Shown here: positions 24,666 through 34,200 of the stretch, piece by piece
How positions within the stretch are numbered: the stretch's first letter is position 1
Layout of the letters: every line of letters begins with the position of its first letter
Source: JABSSA01 sp039960995
GTDB taxonomy: Bacteria; Pseudomonadota; Alphaproteobacteria; Rhodobacterales; Rhodobacteraceae
DNA: 64,000 bases
NCBI GenBank assembly: GCA_039960995.1
Contig: JBDVKF010000025.1
Coordinates: 1-64,000 of the forward strand
Reading direction: 5' to 3'
Made by a program: the position numbers and the translations under genes
Notes under the pieces: generated by a model
Databases searched by the model: none
Seen by the model: the letters and a program-made list of their open reading frames with translations, nothing else
What the model was told of the DNA's origin: nothing

Positions 24666-27503
24666 TTATCGCCCCAGTGACCACCACCCGCGCCGCTTTG
24701 GCTTGGATGGATCAGCAACGGTATCCGGTTCCGGCTCTGGTTTAGGCGCGGGTGCCGGTTTCGGCTCAGGTGCTGCTTCAGCAGCCACAGCCACCGCAGG
24801 CTGTGGTTCCGCCACTTTAGGCTCTTCCTTCGCCTTCGGTGCATCCGTTGTTGCTGGTGCCGCGTCTTCCTTGACCTCTGCAACCACTTTGGGTTTGCGC
24901 GGTTTGCGCGTTGTGGTTTTACGCTTCGGCTTTTCAGCAGACGCTTCTTTTTCCGCTGCTTCCACTGTTTTAGCGGCGGCGTCGGGCTCGGCAGACGTTT
25001 CGGCGTCCGCTGGCGCATCAGATGCAGCCTTGTCCTCAGCCGGTTTCGCCTTTGGTTTACGTGGCCGGCGCGTCCGTTTCTTGGGTTTTTCTTCCTCTGC
25101 TTCGGCTGCCGGTTCCGATGACGTTTCCGCATCTGGTTTTGTGTCAGTATTCGCAGCCTCAGTGGCAGGACCATCCGCGTCCGCTACTTTTGCGGCTTCA
25201 TCCTCGCTTGGCTTAGTCTCTGCATCGGCTTCGGACGCTTCAGGCTTTGCGTCCGTTTCACCATCGGCGTTGTTTTCAGTATCCGCTTGATCCTCACGAG
25301 GCCCTTTGCCACGACGCGATCTACGCCGTCTGCGGCGACGTTTTGGCTTTTGCTCTTCTTCGCCAACTTCACGTTCTTCGCTGACCTCGTCGACGACATC
25401 GTCGTCCTCGTCCACTTGGTCCATAAGAGACGCATCAACCGAAACAACAGGCGGATCGATGGCAACGACCTTACGGGTTGCAGTCTTAAACCGCTCCATT
25501 GTGAAATCGGGCGACAACAGCGACGGATCACCTTCTACCCGTACACTCAGCCCATAGCGGGCTTCGATCTGGGCAATGTGATCGCGTTTTTGGTTCATCA
25601 AGTAGTTGGCAATACCGACAGGGCATTTCACCAAGACTTCACGGGACCGCTTGCGCGTGCCTTCTTCTTCGATACCGCGCAGAATTTGCAGCGCCAGATT
25701 GTCATCAGAGCGGATCAAACCAGTGCCGTGACACACCTGACAAGGTTGTGTCGTTGCTTCGATCATGCCCGGACGCAGCCGTTGACGTGACATTTCCATC
25801 AAGCCAAAACCAGAAATGCGACCGACTTGAATGCGCGCACGGTCGGTTTTCAGTTTGTCTTTCATGCGTTTTTCGACAGACGCATTATTCTTGCGTTCTT
25901 CCATGTCGATAAAGTCGATGACAATCAAACCAGCCAAATCACGCAAACGCAGTTGCCGAGCCACTTCTTCTGCGGCTTCAAGGTTTGTCTTTAACGCTGT
26001 GTCTTCGATTGATCCTTCTTTGGTCGCACGACCAGAGTTCACATCGATTGCAACCAACGCCTCGGTGACACCGATCACAATGTAGCCGCCAGATTTCAGC
26101 TGAACGGTTGGATTGAACATCCCGCCCAAATAGCTTTCGACCTGAAAACGCGCAAAAAGCGGCAAGGAATCTTCGTACCTGCGCACGTTCTTTGCGTGCG
26201 ATGGCATGATCATTTTCATAAAGTCTTTGGCGTTGCGATATCCGCGTTCGCCTTCGACCAGAACTTCTTCGATGTCGCGATTATACAAATCGCGGATCGA
26301 GCGTTTGATCAAATCGCCTTCTTCGTAAATCTTTGCAGGGGCGATCGACTTAAGCGTCAACTCGCGCACTTGTTCCCACAAACGTTGAAGGTATTCATAA
26401 TCCCGCTTGATTTCCGCTTTGGTCCGCTTTGCACCTGCTGTTCGCACAATAAGGCCCGCCCCTTGCGGGACTTCCATTTCGTTTGCGATCTCTTTTAGTT
26501 TCTTGCGGTCAGCTGCGTTGGTAATTTTGCGGCTGATACCGCCGCCACGCGCAGTGTTGGGCATCAGGACGCAATAACGACCTGCAAGGCTGAGGTATGT
26601 TGTCAGCGCAGCGCCTTTGTTACCGCGTTCTTCTTTAACCACTTGTACCAGCAAAACCTGGCGAACTTTGATGACTTCTTGAATTTTGTAGCGACGCGCT
26701 CTTGGTTTGCGCGGCATACGGATTTCATCGCTGTCGTCTTCATCTGCGACAGACTCAATGGAGTCGTCTTTTTCAGATGCGGCACTTCCAGCAGTCTCTT
26801 CGTCTTCGTCAGCTGAATCATTCTGCGCTTCGGTGTCAGATGTCTCATCGGAAACGGCTTCGCCACTGTCGCGCTCTGTAGCTTCAACACCTTGAGCATC
26901 TGCCGATTCGGCATCTGCCGGTGTGCTTTCTGCCGATACCGCTTCTTCACTTGGTTGGTCTGATGTCGTGCCTTCAACACTTTCAGGCGTCACATCCACA
27001 TTTGACACATCGGTGTCGGTGTCAGGCATTGGGGTCGCGTCAGACAGGTCGACGTTCGTGTCTTCTGACGGATCAATCGTTTCCATTCCGTCGATTTCAG
27101 ACGTTACGACTGCATCATCAGTTGTAGCCTTTGCCGCCTTCGGGCTCCGGCGACGAGATTTCGAACGCGTTTTCTTTTTTTCCGCGTCTTCGTCACGTGC
27201 GCGCATCGCGTCGGCGTACGCGCGCTCTTCTTCCATAAGCGCTTCGCGATCCGCGACCGGGATTTGATAATAATCCGGGTGGATCTCGGAAAACGCGAGA
27301 AAGCCATGGCGATTCCCGCCATAGTCGACAAATGCCGCCTGCAAAGACGGTTCTACGCGCGTTACTTTTGCGAGGTATATATTACCGGCGAGTTGCCGTT
27401 TGTTTTCAGATTCAAAGTCAAATTCCTCGACCTTGTTTCCGTCCACCACCACGACGCGTGTCTCTTCCGCGTGGGTGGCATCGATAAGCATCTTCTTTGC
27501 CAT
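24666..27503 (-). CDS. rne: Ribonuclease E/G
   Basis: A 945-residue RNase E, the degradosome endonuclease. The S1 domain begins NIYLAKVTRVEPSLQAAFVDYG and is split by a roughly 200-residue acidic insertion (about residues 85-280), usual for alphaproteobacteria. The catalytic core shows VAIDVNSG and VIDFIDME with the two Mg-binding aspartates, and the zinc link is CQVCHGTG. From about residue 690 the tail is low-complexity, alternating basic blocks (KRRRRRRRSRRGKG) and acidic Ala/Glu/Asp stretches, for RNA and partner binding. The start at 27503 (MAKKMLIDATH) is chosen by family similarity. A 400-base leader precedes it. Confidence 0.95.
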   Translation of the reverse strand: MAKKMLIDATHAEETRVVVVDGNKVEEFDFESENKRQLAGNIYLAKVTRVEPSLQAAFVDYGGNRHGFLAFSEIHPDYYQIPVADREALMEEERAYADAMRARDEDAEKKKTRSKSRRRSPKAAKATTDDAVVTSEIDGMETIDPSEDTNVDLSDATPMPDTDTDVSNVDVTPESVEGTTSDQPSEEAVSAESTPADAESADAQGVEATERDSGEAVSDETSDTEAQNDSADEDEETAGSAASEKDDSIESVADEDDSDEIRMPRKPRARRYKIQEVIKVRQVLLVQVVKEERGNKGAALTTYLSLAGRYCVLMPNTARGGGISRKITNAADRKKLKEIANEMEVPQGAGLIVRTAGAKRTKAEIKRDYEYLQRLWEQVRELTLKSIAPAKIYEEGDLIKRSIRDLYNRDIEEVLVEGERGYRNAKDFMKMIMPSHAKNVRRYEDSLPLFARFQVESYLGGMFNPTVQLKSGGYIVIGVTEALVAIDVNSGRATKEGSIEDTALKTNLEAAEEVARQLRLRDLAGLIVIDFIDMEERKNNASVEKRMKDKLKTDRARIQVGRISGFGLMEMSRQRLRPGMIEATTQPCQVCHGTGLIRSDDNLALQILRGIEEEGTRKRSREVLVKCPVGIANYLMNQKRDHIAQIEARYGLSVRVEGDPSLLSPDFTMERFKTATRKVVAIDPPVVSVDASLMDQVDEDDDVVDEVSEEREVGEEEQKPKRRRRRRRSRRGKGPREDQADTENNADGETDAKPEASEADAETKPSEDEAAKVADADGPATEAANTDTKPDAETSSEPAAEAEEEKPKKRTRRPRKPKAKPAEDKAASDAPADAETSAEPDAAAKTVEAAEKEASAEKPKRKTTTRKPRKPKVVAEVKEDAAPATTDAPKAKEEPKVAEPQPAVAVAAEAAPEPKPAPAPKPEPEPDTVADPSKPKRRGWWSLGR

Positions 27504-27921
27504 GAAAGTCCATTGCACACAGACCGGAACCGCGCGCCCGGGGGCGCAAGAGTTCGGTGTATGTGTCTGATTTGTGCGATGTTTTGCACGTGTTGCGGAA
27601 GGGCCTGAATGGCACTTGCCTCCGCTTCAACATGTTGCGCGCGCATCATCGCTATTCTTCTCCGACGCAAAGTCATATCGACCTAGCGCCCATTACGCGC
27701 CCCGAAAGACCTTAGTCTTCGGCGGCATCTCTCTGGCCCCATGGGGCCCAATCGGTCTGTCGGGTTTTGCTAGGCACGTAGCCTGCCAATGTCCCAAACA
27801 GCGAAACTCATGCGGCCTGTTGCGCAAACTGTGCATAGGCCTACTGGTACAGATAGTGTTTTTTGGGGGTGGATGACAATGGGCAAAACACGTTTTACGC
27901 GTTCGACTGGCACAAACGCAC
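27504..27921 (-). promoter_or_regulatory. Long leader region of rne
   Basis: This 418-base region has no convincing gene. On the rne strand it contains a stem GCCGAAGAC/GTCTTTCGG (about 27700-27722), a 14-base perfect palindrome GGCCCCATGGGGCC (27735-27748) and a GC hairpin near 27530-27545. In E. coli the rne leader binds RNase E and sets up autoregulation; a similar function here is inference from position and structure only. Confidence 0.4.
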
Positions 27922-28581
27922 CTATAGCACCTGCAAGTCTCGCATTGCCTGCTTGAAATCTGCTGCAACAAGCTGTCCTAAATCGGGCAGAGGTTTGTTT
28001 GCGGGCCTTAAATCCGGAATTTGCACAGCGCGACATCCTGCGCGTATAGCGGCTGTAATTCCGCGATCACTATCTTCAAATGCAAAGCAATCCGACGCAG
28101 ACACACCTAAAGCCTTGGCAGTTTCCAAATAAGGTGCCGGTTCCGGTTTATTTGCGGACACTTCGTCGCCACCAGTGACCATCTCAAAATGGTCAATCAA
28201 TCCAGCGACCGTTAAATGGTGGCGGGCTTGATCCCCCTTAGTCGAGGTGACAACCGCCATGCGATGCCCCTGCCCGGTTAGAAGTTTCAAACACTCGGAC
28301 ACGTAAGGCTTGATCGGCACGTCTTTGGCCATCTTTGCCCCGTAATTGATATGCCATTCCCTTTGAAAAACACCGTATGGTAAGTCACTGGGCAAGAATG
28401 TCAGCAATTGCCTTTTGGTTTCGCTACTGGACGAACCGACAAGTCCATAAAAGAACTCAGTCGCGGTTTCGATCTCAACATCAAATGGCGTCAAAATTTC
28501 TAGGAACGTTTCCATTATGACCCGCTCTGTATCCAAAAGCAGACCGTCCATATCAAACAATAACGCAGCCGGGACTTTCAT
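27922..28581 (-). CDS. HAD-superfamily phosphatase (subfamily IA)
   Basis: A 219-residue haloacid-dehalogenase-type hydrolase. Motif I is LFDMDGLLLDTE, motif II is VVTSTKG, motif III lies near NKPEPAPYL, and motif IV is FEDSDRGI. A helical cap sits between motifs I and II. Related proteins are phosphoglycolate or sugar-phosphate phosphatases (beta-phosphoglucomutase-like members also occur); the substrate is not evident. The ATG at 28581 fits the family; a TTG at 28596 is possible. Confidence 0.87.
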   Translation of the reverse strand: MKVPAALLFDMDGLLLDTERVIMETFLEILTPFDVEIETATEFFYGLVGSSSSETKRQLLTFLPSDLPYGVFQREWHINYGAKMAKDVPIKPYVSECLKLLTGQGHRMAVVTSTKGDQARHHLTVAGLIDHFEMVTGGDEVSANKPEPAPYLETAKALGVSASDCFAFEDSDRGITAAIRAGCRAVQIPDLRPANKPLPDLGQLVAADFKQAMRDLQVL

Positions 28582-28710
28582 AAACCGCAGATCCAATGCT
28601 TAGGAAAGACAGGATTGTCTGCGCCCTGTCTTCCACATTGTGACCGGATCAACAATCGCGACCGCGTTATTGAGCAGTCACGCTTTCCAACGAAGAATTA
28701 CACTTTGTGA

Positions 28711-30045
28711 TCAAAGGTAGTCTGAACGCTGCAGACCATATTTGGTCATCTTTTCGTTCAGTGTTCGCCTTGGCAGGCACAATTCATCCATCACCGAGGC
28801 AATCGACCCCTTATGTCGCCGCATTGTGTTGTCGATCAACATGCGCTCAAACGCTTCGACATATTCTTTCAACGGCTTGCCTTCTGTGGTCATCACAGGC
28901 TGCATTTCTTCGTGATCACTCATCAACAGGGATGCGATCGTTCCAGTGCCACGTCTAGATTGCAAAACAGCACGCTCTGCAATGTTGATCAATTGGCGCA
29001 CGTTTCCAGGCCAGGGTGCTTGTAGCAGCTGAGCCGCTTCTTGTGCGCTGACCTTTGGTGCGTCACAGCCATATTCATCGGCAAACTGTTCGGAAAAGCG
29101 CGTGAACAACGTCAGAATATCTTCACCACGCTGGCGCAACGGTGGAACTGTGATTTTCAAAGCGGCCAGACGGTAAAACAGATCCGGGCGCAATGCATCT
29201 TCGCAAGTTTTGCCCGCTTCTTGCATATTGCAGATCGCGACAATCCGGGTTTCCGCAGGTGTCCCCTGTTCATTTATCACGCTTAACAGGCGTCCTTGCG
29301 TGGTTTCTGACAAAGCTTCGATATCTTCCAACACCAACGTTCCGCCACGTGCTTCTTCAACTGCGGGCAATTGTGCGTCTTCTGGAAGCATTGGGCCAAA
29401 CAAACGTTTCATCAACGCGTCTTCTTCATACGCAGAGCAAGAGATGAGAACGAACTTTTTGCCCGCGCGCGATCCCACAGCGTGCAACGCATGTGCGACC
29501 AAGGTTTTCCCGGTTCCTGTTTCGCCGTCGATCAGGACATGGCCATCCGCCTGACCCAGGTCAAGAATATCCTCACGCAAACGCTCCATCACCGGGCTTG
29601 ACCCGATCAGCTTTTTCATAAGCTGGCCACCATCTGACAATTCCCGACGCAACGCGCGATTGTCCATCGTTAGCCGGCGCGCAACGGTTGCCCGTTTGGC
29701 AAGTTGCGACATGCGATCTGGATTGAACGGCTTTTCTAGAAAATCATAAGCACCGACGCGCATCGCTTCGACGGCCATAGGGACATCGCCGTGACCGGTG
29801 ATCATGATGACGGGTAACGCACTGTCCGACCCCATCAGCTTTTTGAGGAATTGCATCCCATCCATGCCTGGCATCCGGATGTCAGTTATGACGATGCCTG
29901 GATATTCTGGACCAAGTGTTTTCAGGGCGTCCTCTGCGCTTGAGAAGGTTTCAGTGTCGTAACCCGATAGGGCCAACCACTGACTGATGGATTGACGCAT
30001 ATCCTGTTCGTCATCAACGATTGCAATTTTCATAGCTTGGGTCAT
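28711..30045 (-). CDS. dctD: DctD-like AAA+ response regulator lacking GAFTGA
   Basis: A 444-residue NtrC-family regulator, partner of the kinase just upstream. The receiver has D55 as phospho-acceptor and K105. The AAA+ domain has Walker A GETGTGKT (174-181) and arginine region RPDLFYRL; the C-terminus is a Fis-type helix-turn-helix (GSIASVMDELCLPRRTLNEK). The loop that should carry GAFTGA reads GPMLPEDAQL (about 217-226), and Walker B reads VLED rather than FLDE. It therefore probably cannot remodel sigma-54 holoenzyme. Family role: control of C4-dicarboxylate uptake; no dct transporter gene is in the window. Confidence 0.85.
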   Translation of the reverse strand: MTQAMKIAIVDDEQDMRQSISQWLALSGYDTETFSSAEDALKTLGPEYPGIVITDIRMPGMDGMQFLKKLMGSDSALPVIMITGHGDVPMAVEAMRVGAYDFLEKPFNPDRMSQLAKRATVARRLTMDNRALRRELSDGGQLMKKLIGSSPVMERLREDILDLGQADGHVLIDGETGTGKTLVAHALHAVGSRAGKKFVLISCSAYEEDALMKRLFGPMLPEDAQLPAVEEARGGTLVLEDIEALSETTQGRLLSVINEQGTPAETRIVAICNMQEAGKTCEDALRPDLFYRLAALKITVPPLRQRGEDILTLFTRFSEQFADEYGCDAPKVSAQEAAQLLQAPWPGNVRQLINIAERAVLQSRRGTGTIASLLMSDHEEMQPVMTTEGKPLKEYVEAFERMLIDNTMRRHKGSIASVMDELCLPRRTLNEKMTKYGLQRSDYL

Positions 30046-30049
30046 GGAG

Positions 30050-31807
30050 TTACTCCGCCGCTTTTATCGTATCGCCACTGCCAAGTATTGGCAGCTGCAT
30101 TTCAAATACCGCTCCGCCGTCACGTCCGTTACGTGCAGTTAGGCGTCCACCTAGGTCGTTTACGATCCCCGAAGAGATAGCAAGCCCCAAGCCGACACCG
30201 TCGCCTGGTTGTTTCGTGGTGTAAAAAGGCTCGAACAGTGAATCGAGGTCGACAATGCCGGGGCCGTTGTCCCGAACAGTCAAAGTTGCAGTTTCCCCGT
30301 GTGATAGAATGATATCAACCTGCGGTTTCTGAACGGATTTTGTCGCATCAAGCGCGTTTCGCAGCAGGTTTACCATCACCTGTTCGATGCGCATTCGATC
30401 CCCCATTACATCGACTTTTTGGTCGGGAATGATCCGATTGATTTGCACCTGCCGCTCGCGCAATTGCGGCTCCATCATGGACAAGCTGGATGCCAGTGCA
30501 TCGCCCATATCCACTGGGCTAAACTCGTCCTGACCTTTGCGCGCATAGGACTTCAATTGACGTGTGATCGCCCCCATACGTTCGATCAGATCATCGATGC
30601 GTCCAAAGCTGGCGACAGCCTCATCTGGGCGATGGCGATTCAACAGCAATCGAGCCCCAGCCAGATAAGTTTTCATCGCAGCCAATGGTTGATTCAGCTC
30701 GTGACTCACGGCCGCGGACATTTCACCAAGGGCCGCGAGTTTCGAACTTTGTTCAAGCGTTTGTTCGGCGACAGCAAGGTCTTCTTGAACCCGTTTTCGT
30801 TCGGCAATTTCTCGCTGCAGACGCTCGTTTAGTCGGCGAAGCTCTGCTGACTCTCGCTGAAAGAAAGTGGCCCGCAACGCCGATCTTCGGTTGAGCGCAT
30901 AGAAGGCCAAAGCGAGAAGAATCGCAAAGCCCATAATCTCTAAAGCCAACACCCCGTTTACGCGTTCGCGCACACTTGTGTACGGGGTGAAAACCGTCAT
31001 CTGCCAGCCTCGAAATGGGATACGCGTTTCTAAACGCATCACGGCTTCGCCGCGCAAATACGCGTCAGGTGGCAACGCCGTCCAATCCGCAGTGGCGCGA
31101 ATGGCCCGCGCTATCGCGCTTTGTGGGTCTTGCATCGCCAGCGCGTCCAGCGTTTGACGACCACGCCAACGCGGTTCGGTGGCCAGAACGATCGTCCCTT
31201 CGCTGTCTGTCACCCACAAGGCGTCGGTAATGCCGCCCCAAGTGCGTTCAAATTTTTGCAGATCCACTTCGGCCGCGATAATACCAACCGTGTCACCGCC
31301 AACCTGAACTCGGCGCGAATAAATGAATTGATACCCGCCCGATTCACGTTCGTTTACAGTAAAAATCGTGGATGCTGCGCGGATCGATTCAACAAAAAAC
31401 GGCTGATTACGATGGTTTTCGCCAAGTCTGTTTCGATCGGTCGCGGCCACAACGCGACCGTCCCCGTCCATCAATGTCAAAGACGCTGCGCCAATTTCTT
31501 CGACAAAAGAGATGAGCCGTTGAGTGGACAATTGATAATCGGCGGAATTCAACGCGCCAATCAATGTTGGGTCGCGCGCCAGCAATTGTGGGACAATTGC
31601 GCCTTGCCGAAGCTCTGCCAACAAGTTCCCGGAATAAAGTGCCAACCGCAATTCCGCCCGGTTCCGAGTTGTTTCGGTAAAACGGTCAGTTAGATAGCGA
31701 TTGGTGACATAAACCGTCAGTACAGCGGCCACGCTCAACAGCAACAGCGCGATGCGTGTTCGCCAACCAAGGCTTAGACCTTTACTGGAATTACCACCTT
31801 TTTCCAT
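30050..31807 (-). CDS. dctB: DctB-like sensor histidine kinase
   Basis: A 585-residue kinase. Membrane helices at 19-36 and 285-306 flank a periplasmic double-Cache-like sensor of about 245 residues. A coiled coil leads to the HisKA domain with SHELNQPLAAMK (H369), then an ATPase domain with VNLLRNALDA (N box), RDNGPGI and GVGLGLAIS. It matches DctB, which senses C4-dicarboxylates. It ends four bases before the dctD start, so the pair is one operon. Confidence 0.9.
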   Translation of the reverse strand: MEKGGNSSKGLSLGWRTRIALLLLSVAAVLTVYVTNRYLTDRFTETTRNRAELRLALYSGNLLAELRQGAIVPQLLARDPTLIGALNSADYQLSTQRLISFVEEIGAASLTLMDGDGRVVAATDRNRLGENHRNQPFFVESIRAASTIFTVNERESGGYQFIYSRRVQVGGDTVGIIAAEVDLQKFERTWGGITDALWVTDSEGTIVLATEPRWRGRQTLDALAMQDPQSAIARAIRATADWTALPPDAYLRGEAVMRLETRIPFRGWQMTVFTPYTSVRERVNGVLALEIMGFAILLALAFYALNRRSALRATFFQRESAELRRLNERLQREIAERKRVQEDLAVAEQTLEQSSKLAALGEMSAAVSHELNQPLAAMKTYLAGARLLLNRHRPDEAVASFGRIDDLIERMGAITRQLKSYARKGQDEFSPVDMGDALASSLSMMEPQLRERQVQINRIIPDQKVDVMGDRMRIEQVMVNLLRNALDATKSVQKPQVDIILSHGETATLTVRDNGPGIVDLDSLFEPFYTTKQPGDGVGLGLAISSGIVNDLGGRLTARNGRDGGAVFEMQLPILGSGDTIKAAE

Positions 31808-31819
31808 TTGGCAAGATTA

Positions 31820-31839
31820 AGCCGGGTCGCATCCCGGCT
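31820..31839 (-). terminator. Stem-loop after purQ
   Basis: AGCCGGG and CCCGGCT (31820-31826, 31833-31839) form a perfect seven-base stem four bases beyond the purQ stop. The following sequence on the minus strand is only weakly T-rich. It separates purCSQ from dctBD. Confidence 0.5.
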
Positions 31840-31843
31840 CAAG

Positions 31844-32512
31844 TCAAACAGCAGTCAGTGCACCCGTCAACGCGCGGAAAAGCGCCTGTCCGTCGGTTCC
31901 ACCATGTCCGTCATCAGCGGCACGCTCTGGATGCGGCATCATTCCAAGAATTCTGCGGTTCGACGAAAGGATGCCCGCAATGTCATTTTGGGACCCGTTT
32001 GGGTTGTCAGTATACCGAAACGCGACACGGTCCTGATCTTCCAGATCTTTCAATGTTTCCGTGTCGGCAAAGTAATTCCCGTCATGATGCGCAATCGGTA
32101 TATCGACGACGTCGCCTGCATTATACCCTTCGGTAAAATGGCTTTGGGACGTCTCAACACGCAAACTGACAGTTTTGCAAATGTATTTCAGTCTCGCATT
32201 GCGCAACAACGCTCCCGGTAACAGGCCTGTCTCAGTTAGAACTTGGAAACCATTGCAAACCCCCAAGACAAACCCTCCACGCTCAGCGTGAGCCACAACT
32301 TCGCGACAAATCGGCGAATTTGCAGCGATGGCACCGCACCGTAAATAGTCGCCAAAGGAAAAGCCACCGGGCACCCCAATAATATCTATTCCATCCGGCA
32401 AAGAGGTGTCTTTATGCCAGACCATTTCGACATCGGCCCCTGCAGCACGAAATGCGACAGCGAGATCCCGATCACAATTTGATCCAGGAAAAACAACGAC
32501 AGCAGCTTTCAT
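31844..32512 (-). CDS. purQ: Phosphoribosylformylglycinamidine synthase subunit PurQ
   Basis: A 222-residue class I glutamine amidotransferase that feeds ammonia to PurL in the fourth step of purine synthesis. The nucleophile is C86 in GVCNGFQVL, and the His/Glu pair is in MMPHPERA near the C-terminus. The N-terminus VVVFPGSNCDRDL is diagnostic. The ATG at 32512 is preferred over longer frames. It follows purS by 99 bases. PurL is not in the window. Confidence 0.96.
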   Translation of the reverse strand: MKAAVVVFPGSNCDRDLAVAFRAAGADVEMVWHKDTSLPDGIDIIGVPGGFSFGDYLRCGAIAANSPICREVVAHAERGGFVLGVCNGFQVLTETGLLPGALLRNARLKYICKTVSLRVETSQSHFTEGYNAGDVVDIPIAHHDGNYFADTETLKDLEDQDRVAFRYTDNPNGSQNDIAGILSSNRRILGMMPHPERAADDGHGGTDGQALFRALTGALTAV

Positions 32513-32611
32513 TCTCTTTCTCCGTAAATCCCCAGTTTTGGGGGATTGAGGCGCAATTACACAGCTATCTTGGCCTGAACACATTTCGTCATACGCGCGT
32601 GGCGCACGGTT

Positions 32612-32842
32612 CTACAAAAGCTCGACCGAGTACCGTTCGATTACAGTGTTGGCCAACAGCTTTTCGCACATCTCATCGACTTGCGCTTCGGTGGTGCCAT
32701 CGGCCAAGTCCAGTTCGATCACCTTCCCTTGCCGCACACCGCCGACGCCATCAAACCCCATGGCGCTCAAAGCGTGCCGCACCGCTGCACCTTGTGGGTC
32801 CAAAACACCATCTTTCAGCATCACATGCACACGTGCTTTCAT
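32612..32842 (-). CDS. purS: Phosphoribosylformylglycinamidine synthase subunit PurS
   Basis: A 76-residue subunit that bridges PurQ and PurL. MKARVHVMLKDGVLDPQGAA and the MGFDGVGGVRQGKVIEL block are typical of PurS. It lies between purC and purQ on the same strand, the usual order. Confidence 0.95.
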   Translation of the reverse strand: MKARVHVMLKDGVLDPQGAAVRHALSAMGFDGVGGVRQGKVIELDLADGTTEAQVDEMCEKLLANTVIERYSVELL

Positions 32843-32862
32843 CGCTCGCTTGCCCTTTTAAT

Positions 32863-33624
32863 CTAGTTGATCAACGTGGGTTTCATCGCAGCCGGTGCAT
32901 TCTTTGGTAATACACCAAGACGGCGCGCCACTTCGGTATAGGCATCCGTTAAATTGCCCAGGTCGCGCCGGAACACGTCCTTGTCCAATTTTTCACCGGT
33001 TTCGATATCCCAAAGGCGACAACTGTCCGGCGAAATCTCGTCAGCTATGACCAGTCGTGGGAAATCACCGTCATACACGCGCCCAATTTCGATTTTGAAA
33101 TCGACCAATCGAATGCCAACCGCCATCATGACACCCGACATGAAATCATTGACCCGCAAAGCGAGGCTAACAATGTCATCCATATCTTGTTGTGTGGCCC
33201 AGCCAAACGCGGCGATATGTTCTTCGCCAACCAGTGGGTCACCCAACTTGTCGTCCTTCAGACAATATTCGATGATCGGACGCGGCAATTGCATACCCTC
33301 TTCGATTCCCAAGCGTTTGCTTATCGTTCCGGCCGCATAATTACGCACGATCACTTCCAATGGAATGATCTCGCACGACCGGCACAGCTGTTCGCGCATG
33401 TTCAAGCGTTTCAGAAAATGCGTCGGCACGCCGATCTGATTCAAGCCGGTCATGAAATATTCGGACAAACGGTTGTTCAAAACGCCCTTACCGTCGATCA
33501 CGTCTTTCTTTTCGGCGTTAAAGGCAGTCGCATCGTCTTTAAAGTATTGAACAATTGTGCCCGGCTCTGGGCCTTCATACAAAATCTTTGCTTTACCTTC
33601 GTATATCTTTTTACGTCGCGCCAT
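32863..33624 (-). CDS. purC: SAICAR synthetase
   Basis: A 253-residue enzyme joining aspartate to CAIR with ATP in purine synthesis. Typical blocks are KKIYEGKAKILYEG, PLEVIVRNYAAGTISKRLG, LVDFKIEIGR and LVIADEISPDSCRLWD. The start at 33624 gives the family N-terminus MARRKKIYEGK. First gene of purC-purS-purQ; a perfect hairpin (33692-33711) lies in the spacer upstream. Confidence 0.96.
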   Translation of the reverse strand: MARRKKIYEGKAKILYEGPEPGTIVQYFKDDATAFNAEKKDVIDGKGVLNNRLSEYFMTGLNQIGVPTHFLKRLNMREQLCRSCEIIPLEVIVRNYAAGTISKRLGIEEGMQLPRPIIEYCLKDDKLGDPLVGEEHIAAFGWATQQDMDDIVSLALRVNDFMSGVMMAVGIRLVDFKIEIGRVYDGDFPRLVIADEISPDSCRLWDIETGEKLDKDVFRRDLGNLTDAYTEVARRLGVLPKNAPAAMKPTLIN

Positions 33625-33691
33625 GGGCGTCCCTTCCGCCTGAAAACGAACCACCACACGCGGTTTGTCGTGGCCCTCTTAAGCGAAGCCT

Positions 33692-33711
33692 GCATCGCTC
33701 GCAAGCGATGC
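33692..33711. other. Perfect 8-bp hairpin in the purC upstream spacer
   Basis: GCATCGCT (33692-33699) and AGCGATGC (33704-33711) pair around a CGCA loop. It lies between the divergent purC and DUF1476 genes and could be a protein site or part of the purC leader RNA. No T run follows on either strand. Confidence 0.4.
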
Positions 33712-33785
33712 GCGTCTTTGCCCCTTGCACCCCGCGCGAAGGCCCCGCATATCTTTGAGTGACAACAATGGAAGGGGAGAGGCAC

Positions 33786-34100
33786 ATGAGCTCTTTCGAG
33801 GACCGCGAAAACGCATTCGAAAACAAATTTGCCCATGACGCGGAAATGCAATTTAAGGCCGAAGCACGTCGGAACAAACTTCTTGGTTTGTGGGCCGCAG
33901 AATTGCTTGGCAAATCAGGCGAAGATGCCGACGCTTATGCAAAAGAAGTCATTAAGTCTGATTTTGAAGAAGCCGGCGACGAAGACGTCTATCGCAAAGT
34001 GTCGGGCGATTTGGGTTCAAAAGCTGACGAAGCAACGATCCGCAGCAAGATGAAAGAACTCATGGCCGAAGCAAAAGCGCAATTGCTTGGCGAAGGCTAA
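33786..34100 (+). CDS. DUF1476 protein, F1-ATPase zeta-subunit type
   Basis: A 104-residue helical protein starting MSSFEDRENAFENKFAHDAE, the signature of the alphaproteobacterial zeta inhibitor of F1-ATPase first seen in Paracoccus. The ribosome site GGGGAGAGGCAC sits directly upstream. The N-terminal helix is the inhibitory segment in the family; inhibitor strength differs between species. A terminator follows. Confidence 0.9.
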   Translation: MSSFEDRENAFENKFAHDAEMQFKAEARRNKLLGLWAAELLGKSGEDADAYAKEVIKSDFEEAGDEDVYRKVSGDLGSKADEATIRSKMKELMAEAKAQLLGEG

Positions 34101-34115
34101 GCCGGTTCAAAAATA

Positions 34116-34149
34116 AGGTGCGCGCGATTTTACCCATTTTCGCGCACCT
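34116..34149 (+). terminator. Terminator after DUF1476
   Basis: AGGTGCGCG (34116-34124) pairs perfectly with CGCGCACCT (34141-34149) around a 16-base loop, followed by CTTAAG. It starts 15 bases after the stop codon. The T tail is short. Confidence 0.65.
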
Positions 34150-34200
34150 CTTAAGATTCGACTCATTTATGACCCCTAGAACCAAAGGTGGGTTTAGTGA

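Noticed and set aside
24703..25290. Long open frames on both strands within the rne tail
   Set aside because: They mirror the Ala/Glu/Lys-rich repeats of RNase E and have low-complexity Ser/Ala/Arg products without family features.
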